From contig DBOI01000087.1 of NCBI GenBank assembly GCA_002299245.1, positions 1 through 5,124 of the forward strand: a stretch of 5,124 nt of DNA, in the 5' to 3' direction. The notes under the pieces were generated by a model. That model worked only from the letters and a program-made list of their open reading frames with translations. It had not been told where the DNA came from and searched no databases. Positions 1 through 5,124 of this stretch are shown here, in pieces. The stretch is from Hydrogenovibrio sp. UBA650. Its GTDB lineage: Bacteria > Pseudomonadota > Gammaproteobacteria > Thiomicrospirales > Thiomicrospiraceae. The translations under genes were made by a program, and so were the position numbers. The stretch's first letter is position 1, and every line of letters starts with the position of its first letter.

Positions 1-260
1 GCAGTTGCGCTAGGATCGACGCCAAGCGCATCCACACCTAGCGCAGTCAAAAAGTCACTCATCACCGTATGAACATCATTGTGAGAGATATTGTCTACTG
101 CTGTCATAGCCGATCCCAGAGACTGGATCTCTCTCGGATTTAGGTGCTTTAGAACCTTTGCCGCAGAGTCTTTGCCCAATGATAGTAAAAGAATAGCAGC
201 CTTGTCGATATTGCCAAGATCTTTGCTTTCTTCCATCTCTTCAAGTACTGAATCACTCAT
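1..260 (-). CDS. fliG: Flagellar motor switch protein FliG, N-terminal part (runs off the left edge)
   Basis: FliG is the rotor/switch protein on the cytoplasmic face of the MS ring. It binds FliF through its N-terminal domain and contacts the MotA stator through its C-terminal domain. Only about 86 residues are present, against roughly 330-345 in full-length family members, so just the FliF-binding domain is seen. The translation starts MSDSVLEEMEESKDLGNIDK and continues with the family signatures KAAILLLSLGKDSAAKVLKHL and NPREIQSLGSAM, at about residues 20-52. The ATG at 260-258 lies inside the last codons of fliF and overlaps that gene by 8 bp, with the fliF TGA at 255-253. This suggests translational coupling. 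No strong Shine-Dalgarno precedes it, only a purine-rich AGAAAAAG. A second in-frame ATG at residue 9 is possible but has no better ribosome site. The gene is broken by the window edge only, and no frameshift is visible. The identity is secure. Confidence 0.96.
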   Translation of the reverse strand, partial: MSDSVLEEMEESKDLGNIDKAAILLLSLGKDSAAKVLKHLNPREIQSLGSAMTAVDNISHNDVHTVMSDFLTALGVDALGVDPSAT

Positions 261-1956
261 CTTTTTCTATCGCCATCCATTGTTTAATAACATGTGCAGC
301 TACTTTTGGATCAGAGGCAACAATTGCTCTGACTTTTTCAAGCAGTTCTTGATCAGCTTCAGAGTCAGCTTCCACCTCTGCAGCAGTCTGCTCCACTTCT
401 TCATTCATCTGTTCTAGAGCCTTAGAAATCTCATCAACATTTTCTAACTCTTCCTCTTCTTCAGGAACATCTTCAGGATACTCTAGATAACTCTCTTCAC
501 GTTTTGACAGGTCTTTAAGCATTGGACGAATCACACCGAAGATAATAATCAGTACTGCCAGACCTGCAAGTAGTTGCTTAACCAGATTCCAGAACCAGCT
601 CTCATGCCAAATTGGAGTAGATTCAAACTCCTCTTCCGGTGCAATCACAAATGAAGCATTGACTACGCTCAAAGTATCTCCGCGAGTTTCATCAAGACCC
701 ACAGTATCACTTACCAACTGGCGGTAACGAAGCAGCTCTTGCTCTTCTAGCGGTTGGCGAACTATTTCATCATTTTCATCCAAACTGGTTTTATCATCTA
801 AAACGACAGCAACAGAAAGTCTTCTAACCGAGCCCACAGAGTTTTTGATATGGCTAATCGTTCTATCCAGCTCATAGTTTTTTGTAGATTTTTCGCTTGA
901 GCTTTTGAGGTTAGGATCGCCATCGGCTGTATAGCCTTGTTCCGGTGCCAATCCGGCTCTTGGAGGCTGGTTTGTTAGAGCGCCTGGAATTCCTGTAGGC
1001 CCTTTCTCACGGTTAATCTCTTTAATCTCCTGTTCAGAACGGACTGCTTCTGGATCAGGTTCAAAGTTTTCTCGGGTCTGTTCCTGCTGTGTGAAATCTA
1101 ATTCAGCAGTTACTTGAGCTCGAACCTTACTCTCTCCCCCAACAATAGGCGCAAGAAGTTTTATGATTCGACTGGAAAGCGTGTCTTCAACCTGGCGAGT
1201 ATAATCCAGCTGCTTCATACTCATATTTAACAGGCCTGTAACCGAGCTGGAATTAGTCAACAAGCTCCCATGCTGGTCAACAACCGTCACCGATTTTGCA
1301 TCCATATTTGGAATACTGGATGAGACCAAGTAGACCACTGCACTGACTTGCTCTTCATTCAAGGTTCGTCCCGGATAAAGTTTGACAACAACCGATGCCG
1401 AAGGTTTTTGTTGTTTGCGAACAAATACAGAGCGTTTTGGCAGGCCTAACATGACCCTGGCAGATTTAACCGCATTAATTGATGATACTGATTTTGCTAG
1501 CTCACCTTCCAAGGCTCGGTGATATCGAGTTGTCTCTTTGAACTGAGAAATACCAAAACTCTGGGTTTCAGCATCCAAAATCTGATAACCAGTTGCAGCC
1601 TGTTTTGGGTAGCCTGCAGCGGCCAGCTTAAGTCTTAAACTGTGAACCATATCGGTTGGCACCATAATGCCACCGCTGCTCTGATCGATCTGATAACTGA
1701 CTCCTTCCTGATCCAGAGTCTGAACGATTTCATTCATATCTTTAGCATCAACACTGCCAAATAACAGCGTGTAAGGTGTGCTCTGCGACCAGATCACAAT
1801 ACCAACAATTAACGACATTGATGCCGCTAAGGCGATCACTAAACTAACCTGTTTAGCAACAGAAAGAGAGGTGAGATTGTTAATCAGATTGGAGGCAGAA
1901 CCAGCCGGTGGCTGGGTTTCCAAAGATGGGTCTAAGGCTGCTTGCTGGTCTGCCAT
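253..1956 (-). CDS. fliF: Flagellar MS-ring protein FliF
   Basis: FliF multimerises in the inner membrane to form the MS ring, the base on which the rod, export gate and C-ring are built. The 567-residue length matches the family. Transmembrane segments are visible at about residues 37-57 and 454-477, enclosing a large periplasmic part. That part begins with the typical YTLLFGSVDAKDMNEIVQTL stretch (about 62-81, first ring-building motif). The second ring-building region follows, with AAAGYPKQAATGYQILD and the block FKETTRYHRALEGELAKSV. The third ring-building domain spans about 235-440, with an inserted Gly/Pro/Asn-rich beta-collar region near 290-365. After the second membrane helix comes a highly acidic linker (about 487-537). 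The C-terminal FliG-binding helices end in VIKQWMAIEKDE, matching the usual (V/I)(I/V)xQW motif. The ATG has an AAGAAG-type ribosome site 6 bases upstream (1968-1963). The start lies 50 bp downstream of fliE and the 3' end overlaps fliG, so it is probably part of one fliE-F-G transcript. Confidence 0.98.
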   Translation of the reverse strand: MADQQAALDPSLETQPPAGSASNLINNLTSLSVAKQVSLVIALAASMSLIVGIVIWSQSTPYTLLFGSVDAKDMNEIVQTLDQEGVSYQIDQSSGGIMVPTDMVHSLRLKLAAAGYPKQAATGYQILDAETQSFGISQFKETTRYHRALEGELAKSVSSINAVKSARVMLGLPKRSVFVRKQQKPSASVVVKLYPGRTLNEEQVSAVVYLVSSSIPNMDAKSVTVVDQHGSLLTNSSSVTGLLNMSMKQLDYTRQVEDTLSSRIIKLLAPIVGGESKVRAQVTAELDFTQQEQTRENFEPDPEAVRSEQEIKEINREKGPTGIPGALTNQPPRAGLAPEQGYTADGDPNLKSSSEKSTKNYELDRTISHIKNSVGSVRRLSVAVVLDDKTSLDENDEIVRQPLEEQELLRYRQLVSDTVGLDETRGDTLSVVNASFVIAPEEEFESTPIWHESWFWNLVKQLLAGLAVLIIIFGVIRPMLKDLSKREESYLEYPEDVPEEEEELENVDEISKALEQMNEEVEQTAAEVEADSEADQELLEKVRAIVASDPKVAAHVIKQWMAIEKDE

Positions 1957-2006
1957 ATTATTCTTCTTGTGTGTATATTCTGTTACATGTTATTGGGTTT
2001 TAACAT

Positions 2007-2345
2007 CTACAGCGGCATGTTTATTACTTCTTTGTAGGCTTCGACTAATTTATTTCTTACTTGTGTCATCGCCTGGAAGGATAAACTTGCTTTTTGAGCC
2101 TGAAGCATTACTTCGGATAGCTCGACATCCGGGTCACCACGTTCAAAGGCTTTTTTCATCTCTGCAGATTTTTGTTGCTGTTCATTAACCGCCCGAACAG
2201 AGTTTGCCAGTAATTCGGCAAAGTTTTCTGATTTTTCCAAACCTTCCAGTTTTTGTTCAACATCAGTGGACAAAGGCTTAGCCTCAGCCTGAGCTGCTAA
2301 AGAGCGCATTTGCAAAAGCAAGCTCTGAGTATCAACTGGTTTCAT
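2007..2345 (-). CDS. fliE: Flagellar hook-basal body protein FliE (MS ring-rod junction)
   Basis: FliE is a small protein exported by the flagellar type III apparatus that joins the FliF ring to the proximal rod. The 112-residue length is normal for the family (about 100-115). The variable N-terminal half is Gln/Glu/Lys-rich and probably helical. The conserved C-terminal half begins near residue 69 with GDPDVELSEVMLQAQKASLS and ends with VRNKLVEAYKEVINMPL, the hallmark of FliE. There is no classical signal peptide or membrane segment, as expected for a type III export substrate. The chosen ATG has GGAG at 2360-2357, a slightly long 11 bases upstream, with no competing earlier start. The gene is first in the fliE-fliF-fliG run and sits about 95 bases downstream of the start site predicted for the sigma-54 promoter at 2451-2466. 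This implies it is the first gene of the operon. Confidence 0.97.
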   Translation of the reverse strand: MKPVDTQSLLLQMRSLAAQAEAKPLSTDVEQKLEGLEKSENFAELLANSVRAVNEQQQKSAEMKKAFERGDPDVELSEVMLQAQKASLSFQAMTQVRNKLVEAYKEVINMPL

Positions 2346-2450
2346 AATGGATCAATCTCCAAACTCAATGCCAATAAATGGTATTTTTTATCGCGACCAA
2401 ACAAATTTTTAACCGAAAACAGATCAAAAAATGTTGGTTTTTCATCAAAA

Positions 2451-2466
2451 AGCAATAGCCATGCCA
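2451..2466 (-). promoter_or_regulatory. Sigma-54 (RpoN) -24/-12 promoter for fliE-fliF-fliG
   Basis: On the minus strand the sequence reads TGGCATGGCTATTGCT. Against the sigma-54 consensus TGGCACG-N4-TTGCW this is nearly perfect, with T for C at the sixth base. The invariant GG lies at 2465-2464 and the GC at 2453-2452, with exactly the required spacing (12 bases from the first G of GG to the G of GC). A start site near 2440 would give a leader of about 95 bases before the fliE ATG. Sigma-54 control of the fliE operon is established in Vibrio and Pseudomonas, where FlrA/FleQ is the usual activator of this tier. Which activator acts here is inference. Confidence 0.85.
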
Positions 2467-2476
2467 CTAAAATGTC

Positions 2477-2520
2477 AAAAAACCGCTATCTCGACTAAAG
2501 AAATTTTATTCTAGCCGATA
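2477..2520 (-). terminator. Possible weak intrinsic terminator after fleR/flrC
   Basis: Beginning 20 bases after the regulator stop codon, the minus strand can form an imperfect stem. TATC plus GGCTA (2520-2512) pairs with TAGTC (2497-2493) and GATA (2490-2487), leaving a two-base bulge and including one G-U pair. The loop is AT-rich and can pair a little further (GAA with TTC). Four bases later comes a run of six T (2482-2477). The stem is AT-rich, bulged and separated from the T-run, so it would be a poor terminator at best. It is reported because it lies where a transcript boundary before the fliE promoter would be expected. Confidence 0.3.
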
Positions 2521-2540
2521 AAGACTTGTTAAGGCGATTA

Positions 2541-3932
2541 TTACGGGATTTCATAACCCTGGTCTTTTAATTTTGCAAGTTTATAACGTAATGTACGCGG
2601 ACTTATATTCAAAGCCTCTGCAGTTTTCTGGCGATGGCCAGCATTATTTTTCAGAGTATCAATAATCAACTGAGTCTCTCTTGCTTTTAAATCAGTCGGT
2701 AAACCTTCACTTTCTTCTTCAGACCCAAGGTTTTCTGTCTCAAAATTATCTGGGGGATTTGCTTGAGTATCCGGAACTCGCTCAAGCGGTTTATCTAGGT
2801 CGACAATATTGACACCCTCATCAAGCAAAATATTTTGTTCTTGAATAGTATCTCCACTCATTAGAACAAGAGCGCGCTGGATAACATTATCCAACTCTCG
2901 AATATTGCCAGGCCAGGAATACTGTACCAGTCGTTTCATAGCCTGAGCAGATATAACAGGTTGAATACGATTTGAACCACAGTGTCTTTGAATCAACCTC
3001 TCGGCAATTGCAGCAATATCCCTTGGTCGTTCATGAAGTGCAGGAAGGTTTAAGGGAAATACATTCAAGCGATAAAATAGATCATCTCTGAAATCGCCAT
3101 TACTAATGGCTTTTTTCATATCGATGTTTGATGCACTTAAGACACGTACATCAAGATCAATCGTCTTGGTACTGCCAATTCTTTCAACCTCTTTTTCTTG
3201 TAAAACCCTAAGTAATTTGGCCTGTAAATCTGGTTTCATCTCACCAATTTCATCTAGGAATATCGTGCCTTTTTGAGCCTGTTCAAACTTTCCAGGCATC
3301 GCTTTGGCAGCCCCGGTAAAGGCGCCTTTTTCATAACCAAACAGGGTCGCTTCCAACATGGATTCAGGAATAGCCGCACAGTTAATCGCTACAAAAGGTT
3401 GTTTAGCTCGTGGCGACTGATTATGAATGTAGCGTGCAAGAACCTCTTTTCCGGTTCCACTCTGACCAGTAATCATGACACTAGCATCACTTTCAGATAC
3501 TTTTTGCGCCATCGCCTTCAACTGCTGAGTCGCTGGATCAGCAACTATGAAGTCATCTTCACTCGAAGCATCGCGATTAAAGTAAGCTTTGGCTTTTTCC
3601 ACCAGTACATTAGCTTCAAATGGCTTAACTATGTAATCTACTGCACCCGCTTTCATTGCATCAACAGCCTGTTCAATGGTGCCGTACGCGGTCATTAAAA
3701 CGATTGGAAGGTAAGGTTTAGCGGCTCTTATTTTTTTCATTAAAGTATAACCATCCATGCCATCCATGCGGATATCAGTGAATACCATACCTATCTCATC
3801 GTTCAAAACAGTAATCGCTTCTTCTGAACTACTGACGCTAAGTACCTCAAATCCATTCAGATTGAGAATATCAACCAAAGCTTCTTGCAACTCCGAATCG
3901 TCTTCAACAACGAGTATTTTGGCTATACTCAT
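2541..3932 (-). CDS. flrC: Sigma-54-dependent flagellar response regulator FleR/FlrC
   Basis: This is an NtrC-class response regulator that activates sigma-54 promoters of later flagellar genes once phosphorylated by its partner kinase. Of its 463 residues, 1-120 form a receiver domain with acidic pocket E10-D11-D12, phospho-acceptor D53 (FTDIRMDGMDG), T81 and K103 (KPF). The AAA+ domain spans about 127-365. It has Walker A GQSGTGKE (156-163), the sigma-54-contacting GAFTGA loop (203-208), Walker B GTIFLDEIGE (222-231), FRDDLFYRLNVFPL with candidate arginine fingers, and the sensor II motif WPGNIREL (340-347). An acidic, Pro-rich linker (about 370-412) leads to a Fis-type helix-turn-helix with RQKTAEALNISPRTLRYKLA (434-453). 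All catalytic motifs look intact. The ATG overlaps the kinase stop by ATGA, with GAGGG 6 bases upstream (3943-3939), so the pair is translationally coupled. The C-terminal helix-turn-helix and the neighbouring kinase and fliE separate it from generic NtrC proteins. FleR and FlrC are names for the same family. Confidence 0.96.
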   Translation of the reverse strand: MSIAKILVVEDDSELQEALVDILNLNGFEVLSVSSSEEAITVLNDEIGMVFTDIRMDGMDGYTLMKKIRAAKPYLPIVLMTAYGTIEQAVDAMKAGAVDYIVKPFEANVLVEKAKAYFNRDASSEDDFIVADPATQQLKAMAQKVSESDASVMITGQSGTGKEVLARYIHNQSPRAKQPFVAINCAAIPESMLEATLFGYEKGAFTGAAKAMPGKFEQAQKGTIFLDEIGEMKPDLQAKLLRVLQEKEVERIGSTKTIDLDVRVLSASNIDMKKAISNGDFRDDLFYRLNVFPLNLPALHERPRDIAAIAERLIQRHCGSNRIQPVISAQAMKRLVQYSWPGNIRELDNVIQRALVLMSGDTIQEQNILLDEGVNIVDLDKPLERVPDTQANPPDNFETENLGSEEESEGLPTDLKARETQLIIDTLKNNAGHRQKTAEALNISPRTLRYKLAKLKDQGYEIP

Positions 3933-5077
3933 GAATCACCCTCTTTTTGAGTAAGTGGCAGCCTCAATCCAAACTGAGAACCATACCCTTGAATTGATTT
4001 TACCCAAACTTCACCATTGTGTGCCTCGGCAATAGCACGAACAACCGCTAAACCTAAGCCTGTTCCTTTAGCACGGCTAGTATAGAAAGGCTCAAAGATT
4101 TTTTCCAATTGATCTGCAGAAATACCAGGCCCTTTATCACTGACAATAATATCCACTCTGCTGTCGCTAAACTTATTAACCGTAACTGCAATATCTGCGC
4201 GGTTCCCAACAACATCTATTGCATTGCCGACAAGGTTTTGCAGGGCAGTAACTAAAGCATCCATATCACCTGAAACAATCATACCAGGCATGAATGCATT
4301 AAAAACTATGCGACTATTAGAAACCTGAACTGGAGACTCTACCGACTGCTCAAGGTTTTCAATTAGTTCTTCTAATTTAACAGGCCTGTCACTGCCTTTG
4401 CCACCTTTAGCATACTGAAGCATATCTTTAACAAGTGATTCAAGATGGTTTAGGCTATTGAGCGCTTTATTTACAAAGTGTTCACGCTTTTCATCACCCA
4501 AATGTTCAGAATTCATCTGTGAAACATAGAGCAAAGCCGAGGAAAGAGGAGTGCGAATCTGATGAGCAAGAGAGGCTGCCATTTCACCCATCGAATGCAA
4601 CCGCTGGTGCCTGCTAATGTGCTCTCTCAATTGTCGGGCTTCAGTAACGTCCTGAATCAGTACAATTTTACTTTGTTCGTCATCCAGCAAAGTTTCCGAA
4701 GTCTGATAAAAGTGGTTGTCATGAGTAACAAATTCACCAGCATCATTGGTACTGTAAAAAGCATTCATCAACACAATATTCCAGTCTCGCCCCATCGCAT
4801 CCATCCCAAGAATTTTTTCTGCACTGGGGTTCATTTCTAAAATTTGGTTACTCGGGTTGAGAACGATGACCCCTGCCGGTAATAGCGAAAGCAGACGCAC
4901 CAAGTGGTCTGCCACCTGTTTCTTCTCTTGATCACTGGCTTCAAGTCGTTTCTGTAAATGCTCAACTTGCTCCTGTAATGATTCATAGGAGGACGTCAGT
5001 TGATTAGAGGTTTCATTGAATAGCTTGAAAGCTTCTTCTAGCTCGTTCAGTCTCTGCTGTTCAACTTCCGTAATCAT
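3929..5077 (-). CDS. flrB: Flagellar two-component sensor histidine kinase FleS/FlrB
   Basis: This kinase is the partner of the response regulator encoded immediately downstream and would phosphorylate its D53. Of 382 residues, 1-60 are strongly charged and Gln/Glu/Leu-rich, consistent with a coiled coil. A PAS-like domain follows at about 60-150 (LPAGVIVLNPSNQILEMNPSAEKILG). The dimerisation/phosphoacceptor domain contains MGEMAASLAHQIRTPLSSAL with H172 as the phosphorylated histidine. The HATPase domain shows the N box NLVGNAIDVV (N281, N285), the G1 box DKGPGIS (314-320), the F box FEPFYTS (328-334) and the G2 box GTGLGL (338-343). No transmembrane helix or signal peptide is seen, so it is a soluble kinase sensing an internal cue, as is known for FlrB/FleS. 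The start codon follows only a weak GG-rich site. No plausible earlier start is visible, and the coiled-coil beginning fits the family. The stop overlaps the next gene's ATG by four bases. Confidence 0.95.
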   Translation of the reverse strand: MITEVEQQRLNELEEAFKLFNETSNQLTSSYESLQEQVEHLQKRLEASDQEKKQVADHLVRLLSLLPAGVIVLNPSNQILEMNPSAEKILGMDAMGRDWNIVLMNAFYSTNDAGEFVTHDNHFYQTSETLLDDEQSKIVLIQDVTEARQLREHISRHQRLHSMGEMAASLAHQIRTPLSSALLYVSQMNSEHLGDEKREHFVNKALNSLNHLESLVKDMLQYAKGGKGSDRPVKLEELIENLEQSVESPVQVSNSRIVFNAFMPGMIVSGDMDALVTALQNLVGNAIDVVGNRADIAVTVNKFSDSRVDIIVSDKGPGISADQLEKIFEPFYTSRAKGTGLGLAVVRAIAEAHNGEVWVKSIQGYGSQFGLRLPLTQKEGDS

Positions 5078-5095
5078 TTACCAATCCATTAATTC

Positions 5096-5113
5096 AATTC
5101 GTATTTACGAATT
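5096..5113. repeat. Perfect 8-bp inverted repeat upstream of fleS/flrB
   Basis: The plus strand reads AATTCGTA-TT-TACGAATT, two perfect 8-base arms around a two-base centre. It ends 18 bases before the kinase start codon and is followed on the plus strand by four more T residues. It could be an operator for a dimeric regulator, an mRNA hairpin near the ribosome site, or the remnant of a transcription end. As a terminator the T-run is on the wrong side for minus-strand genes. The region beyond is cut by the window edge, so the promoter of the kinase gene and the upstream gene cannot be seen. Confidence 0.55.
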
Positions 5114-5124
5114 TTTTCAACTAG

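Larger units (their letters stand above)
2346..2540 (-). other. Intergenic regulatory region between the fleR/flrC and fliE genes
   Basis: This 195-bp stretch is clearly more AT-rich than the genes around it and has no convincing reading frame on either strand. Read on the minus strand it contains, in order, a weak hairpin followed by six T residues just after the regulator gene, a strong sigma-54 promoter at 2466-2451, several T-runs followed by GA, and the fliE ribosome site at 2360-2357. It is the only sizeable gap between genes in the window. It therefore probably separates the kinase/regulator transcript from the basal-body transcript, although read-through is not excluded. Confidence 0.75.

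Noticed and set aside
91..417. Plus-strand open frame of 108 codons opposite fliG and the end of fliF
   Set aside because: It is antisense to two conserved genes. The product is low-complexity, Ser/Phe-rich and has no recognisable motif.
1656..1672. Plus-strand TTGGCACCATAATGCCA inside fliF, resembling a sigma-54 promoter or operator
   Set aside because: The GG-to-GC spacing is one base short and the -12 part is ATGC. It faces no plus-strand gene and lies within conserved fliF coding sequence.
1983..2006. Tiny minus-strand reading frame (7 codons plus stop) between fliE and fliF
   Set aside because: It is too short, has no ribosome site of its own and no conservation evidence. It starts by chance directly after the fliE stop.
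1778..2188. Plus-strand open frame of 136 codons across the fliF start, the fliF-fliE gap and fliE
   Set aside because: It is antisense to two certain flagellar genes, its Cys/Leu-rich product resembles no known family, and no ribosome site or promoter supports it.
2357..2374. Second sigma-54-like element on the minus strand (TTGGCATTGAGTTTGGAG)
   Set aside because: The -24 part and the spacing fit, but the essential GC at -12 is GG. The predicted start would fall about two bases before the fliE ATG and the element overlaps the ribosome site.
3273..3698. Plus-strand open frame of 141 codons inside fleR/flrC
   Set aside because: It is antisense to the conserved receiver and AAA+ regions, and its translation shows no recognisable domain. 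It is a shadow frame.
1..5124. A hidden novel system (defence, mobile element, CRISPR or unusual RNA)
   Set aside because: Nearly all of the window is filled by five recognisable flagellar genes with normal lengths and motifs. No repeat array, transposase, recombinase or structured RNA signature was seen on either strand.

Overview
This window is a compact flagellar regulatory and basal-body gene block. All genes lie on the minus strand, so they read from high to low coordinates: sensor kinase (FleS/FlrB type), sigma-54 response regulator (FleR/FlrC type), fliE, fliF, and the 5' end of fliG, which runs off the left edge. This gene order and these protein families are typical of polar-flagellated Gammaproteobacteria such as Vibrio, Pseudomonas and their marine relatives. 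The AT-rich composition and the protein sequences suggest a moderately low-GC gammaproteobacterium, but the genus cannot be fixed from the sequence alone.

Layout from right to left. Positions 5078-5124 are a short AT-rich leader containing a perfect 8-bp inverted repeat. The kinase gene (3929-5077) and the regulator gene (2541-3932) overlap by ATGA and are almost certainly cotranscribed and translationally coupled. A 195-bp AT-rich gap (2346-2540) follows. It holds a very good sigma-54 (-24/-12) promoter facing fliE, a weak terminator-like hairpin just after the regulator gene, and helically spaced A-tracts. fliE (2007-2345) and fliF (253-1956) are separated by 50 bp, and fliG begins inside the end of fliF with an 8-bp overlap.

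How the genes work together. By family knowledge, the soluble PAS-containing kinase phosphorylates the regulator, which with sigma-54 RNA polymerase turns on later flagellar genes. FliE, FliF and FliG are early structural parts: FliF forms the MS ring in the inner membrane, FliG binds the cytoplasmic C-terminus of FliF as the rotor/switch protein, and FliE joins the MS ring to the rod. The sigma-54 promoter in front of fliE fits this hierarchy. Whether the master regulator (FleQ/FlrA, not in the window) or the FleR/FlrC encoded here activates it cannot be read from the sequence, although in Pseudomonas and Vibrio the fliE operon belongs to the FleQ/FlrA-controlled tier.

I found no mobile element, CRISPR array, tRNA, rRNA or unfamiliar gene. 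This is an ordinary core flagellar locus, and the points worth a second look are regulatory and small-scale.
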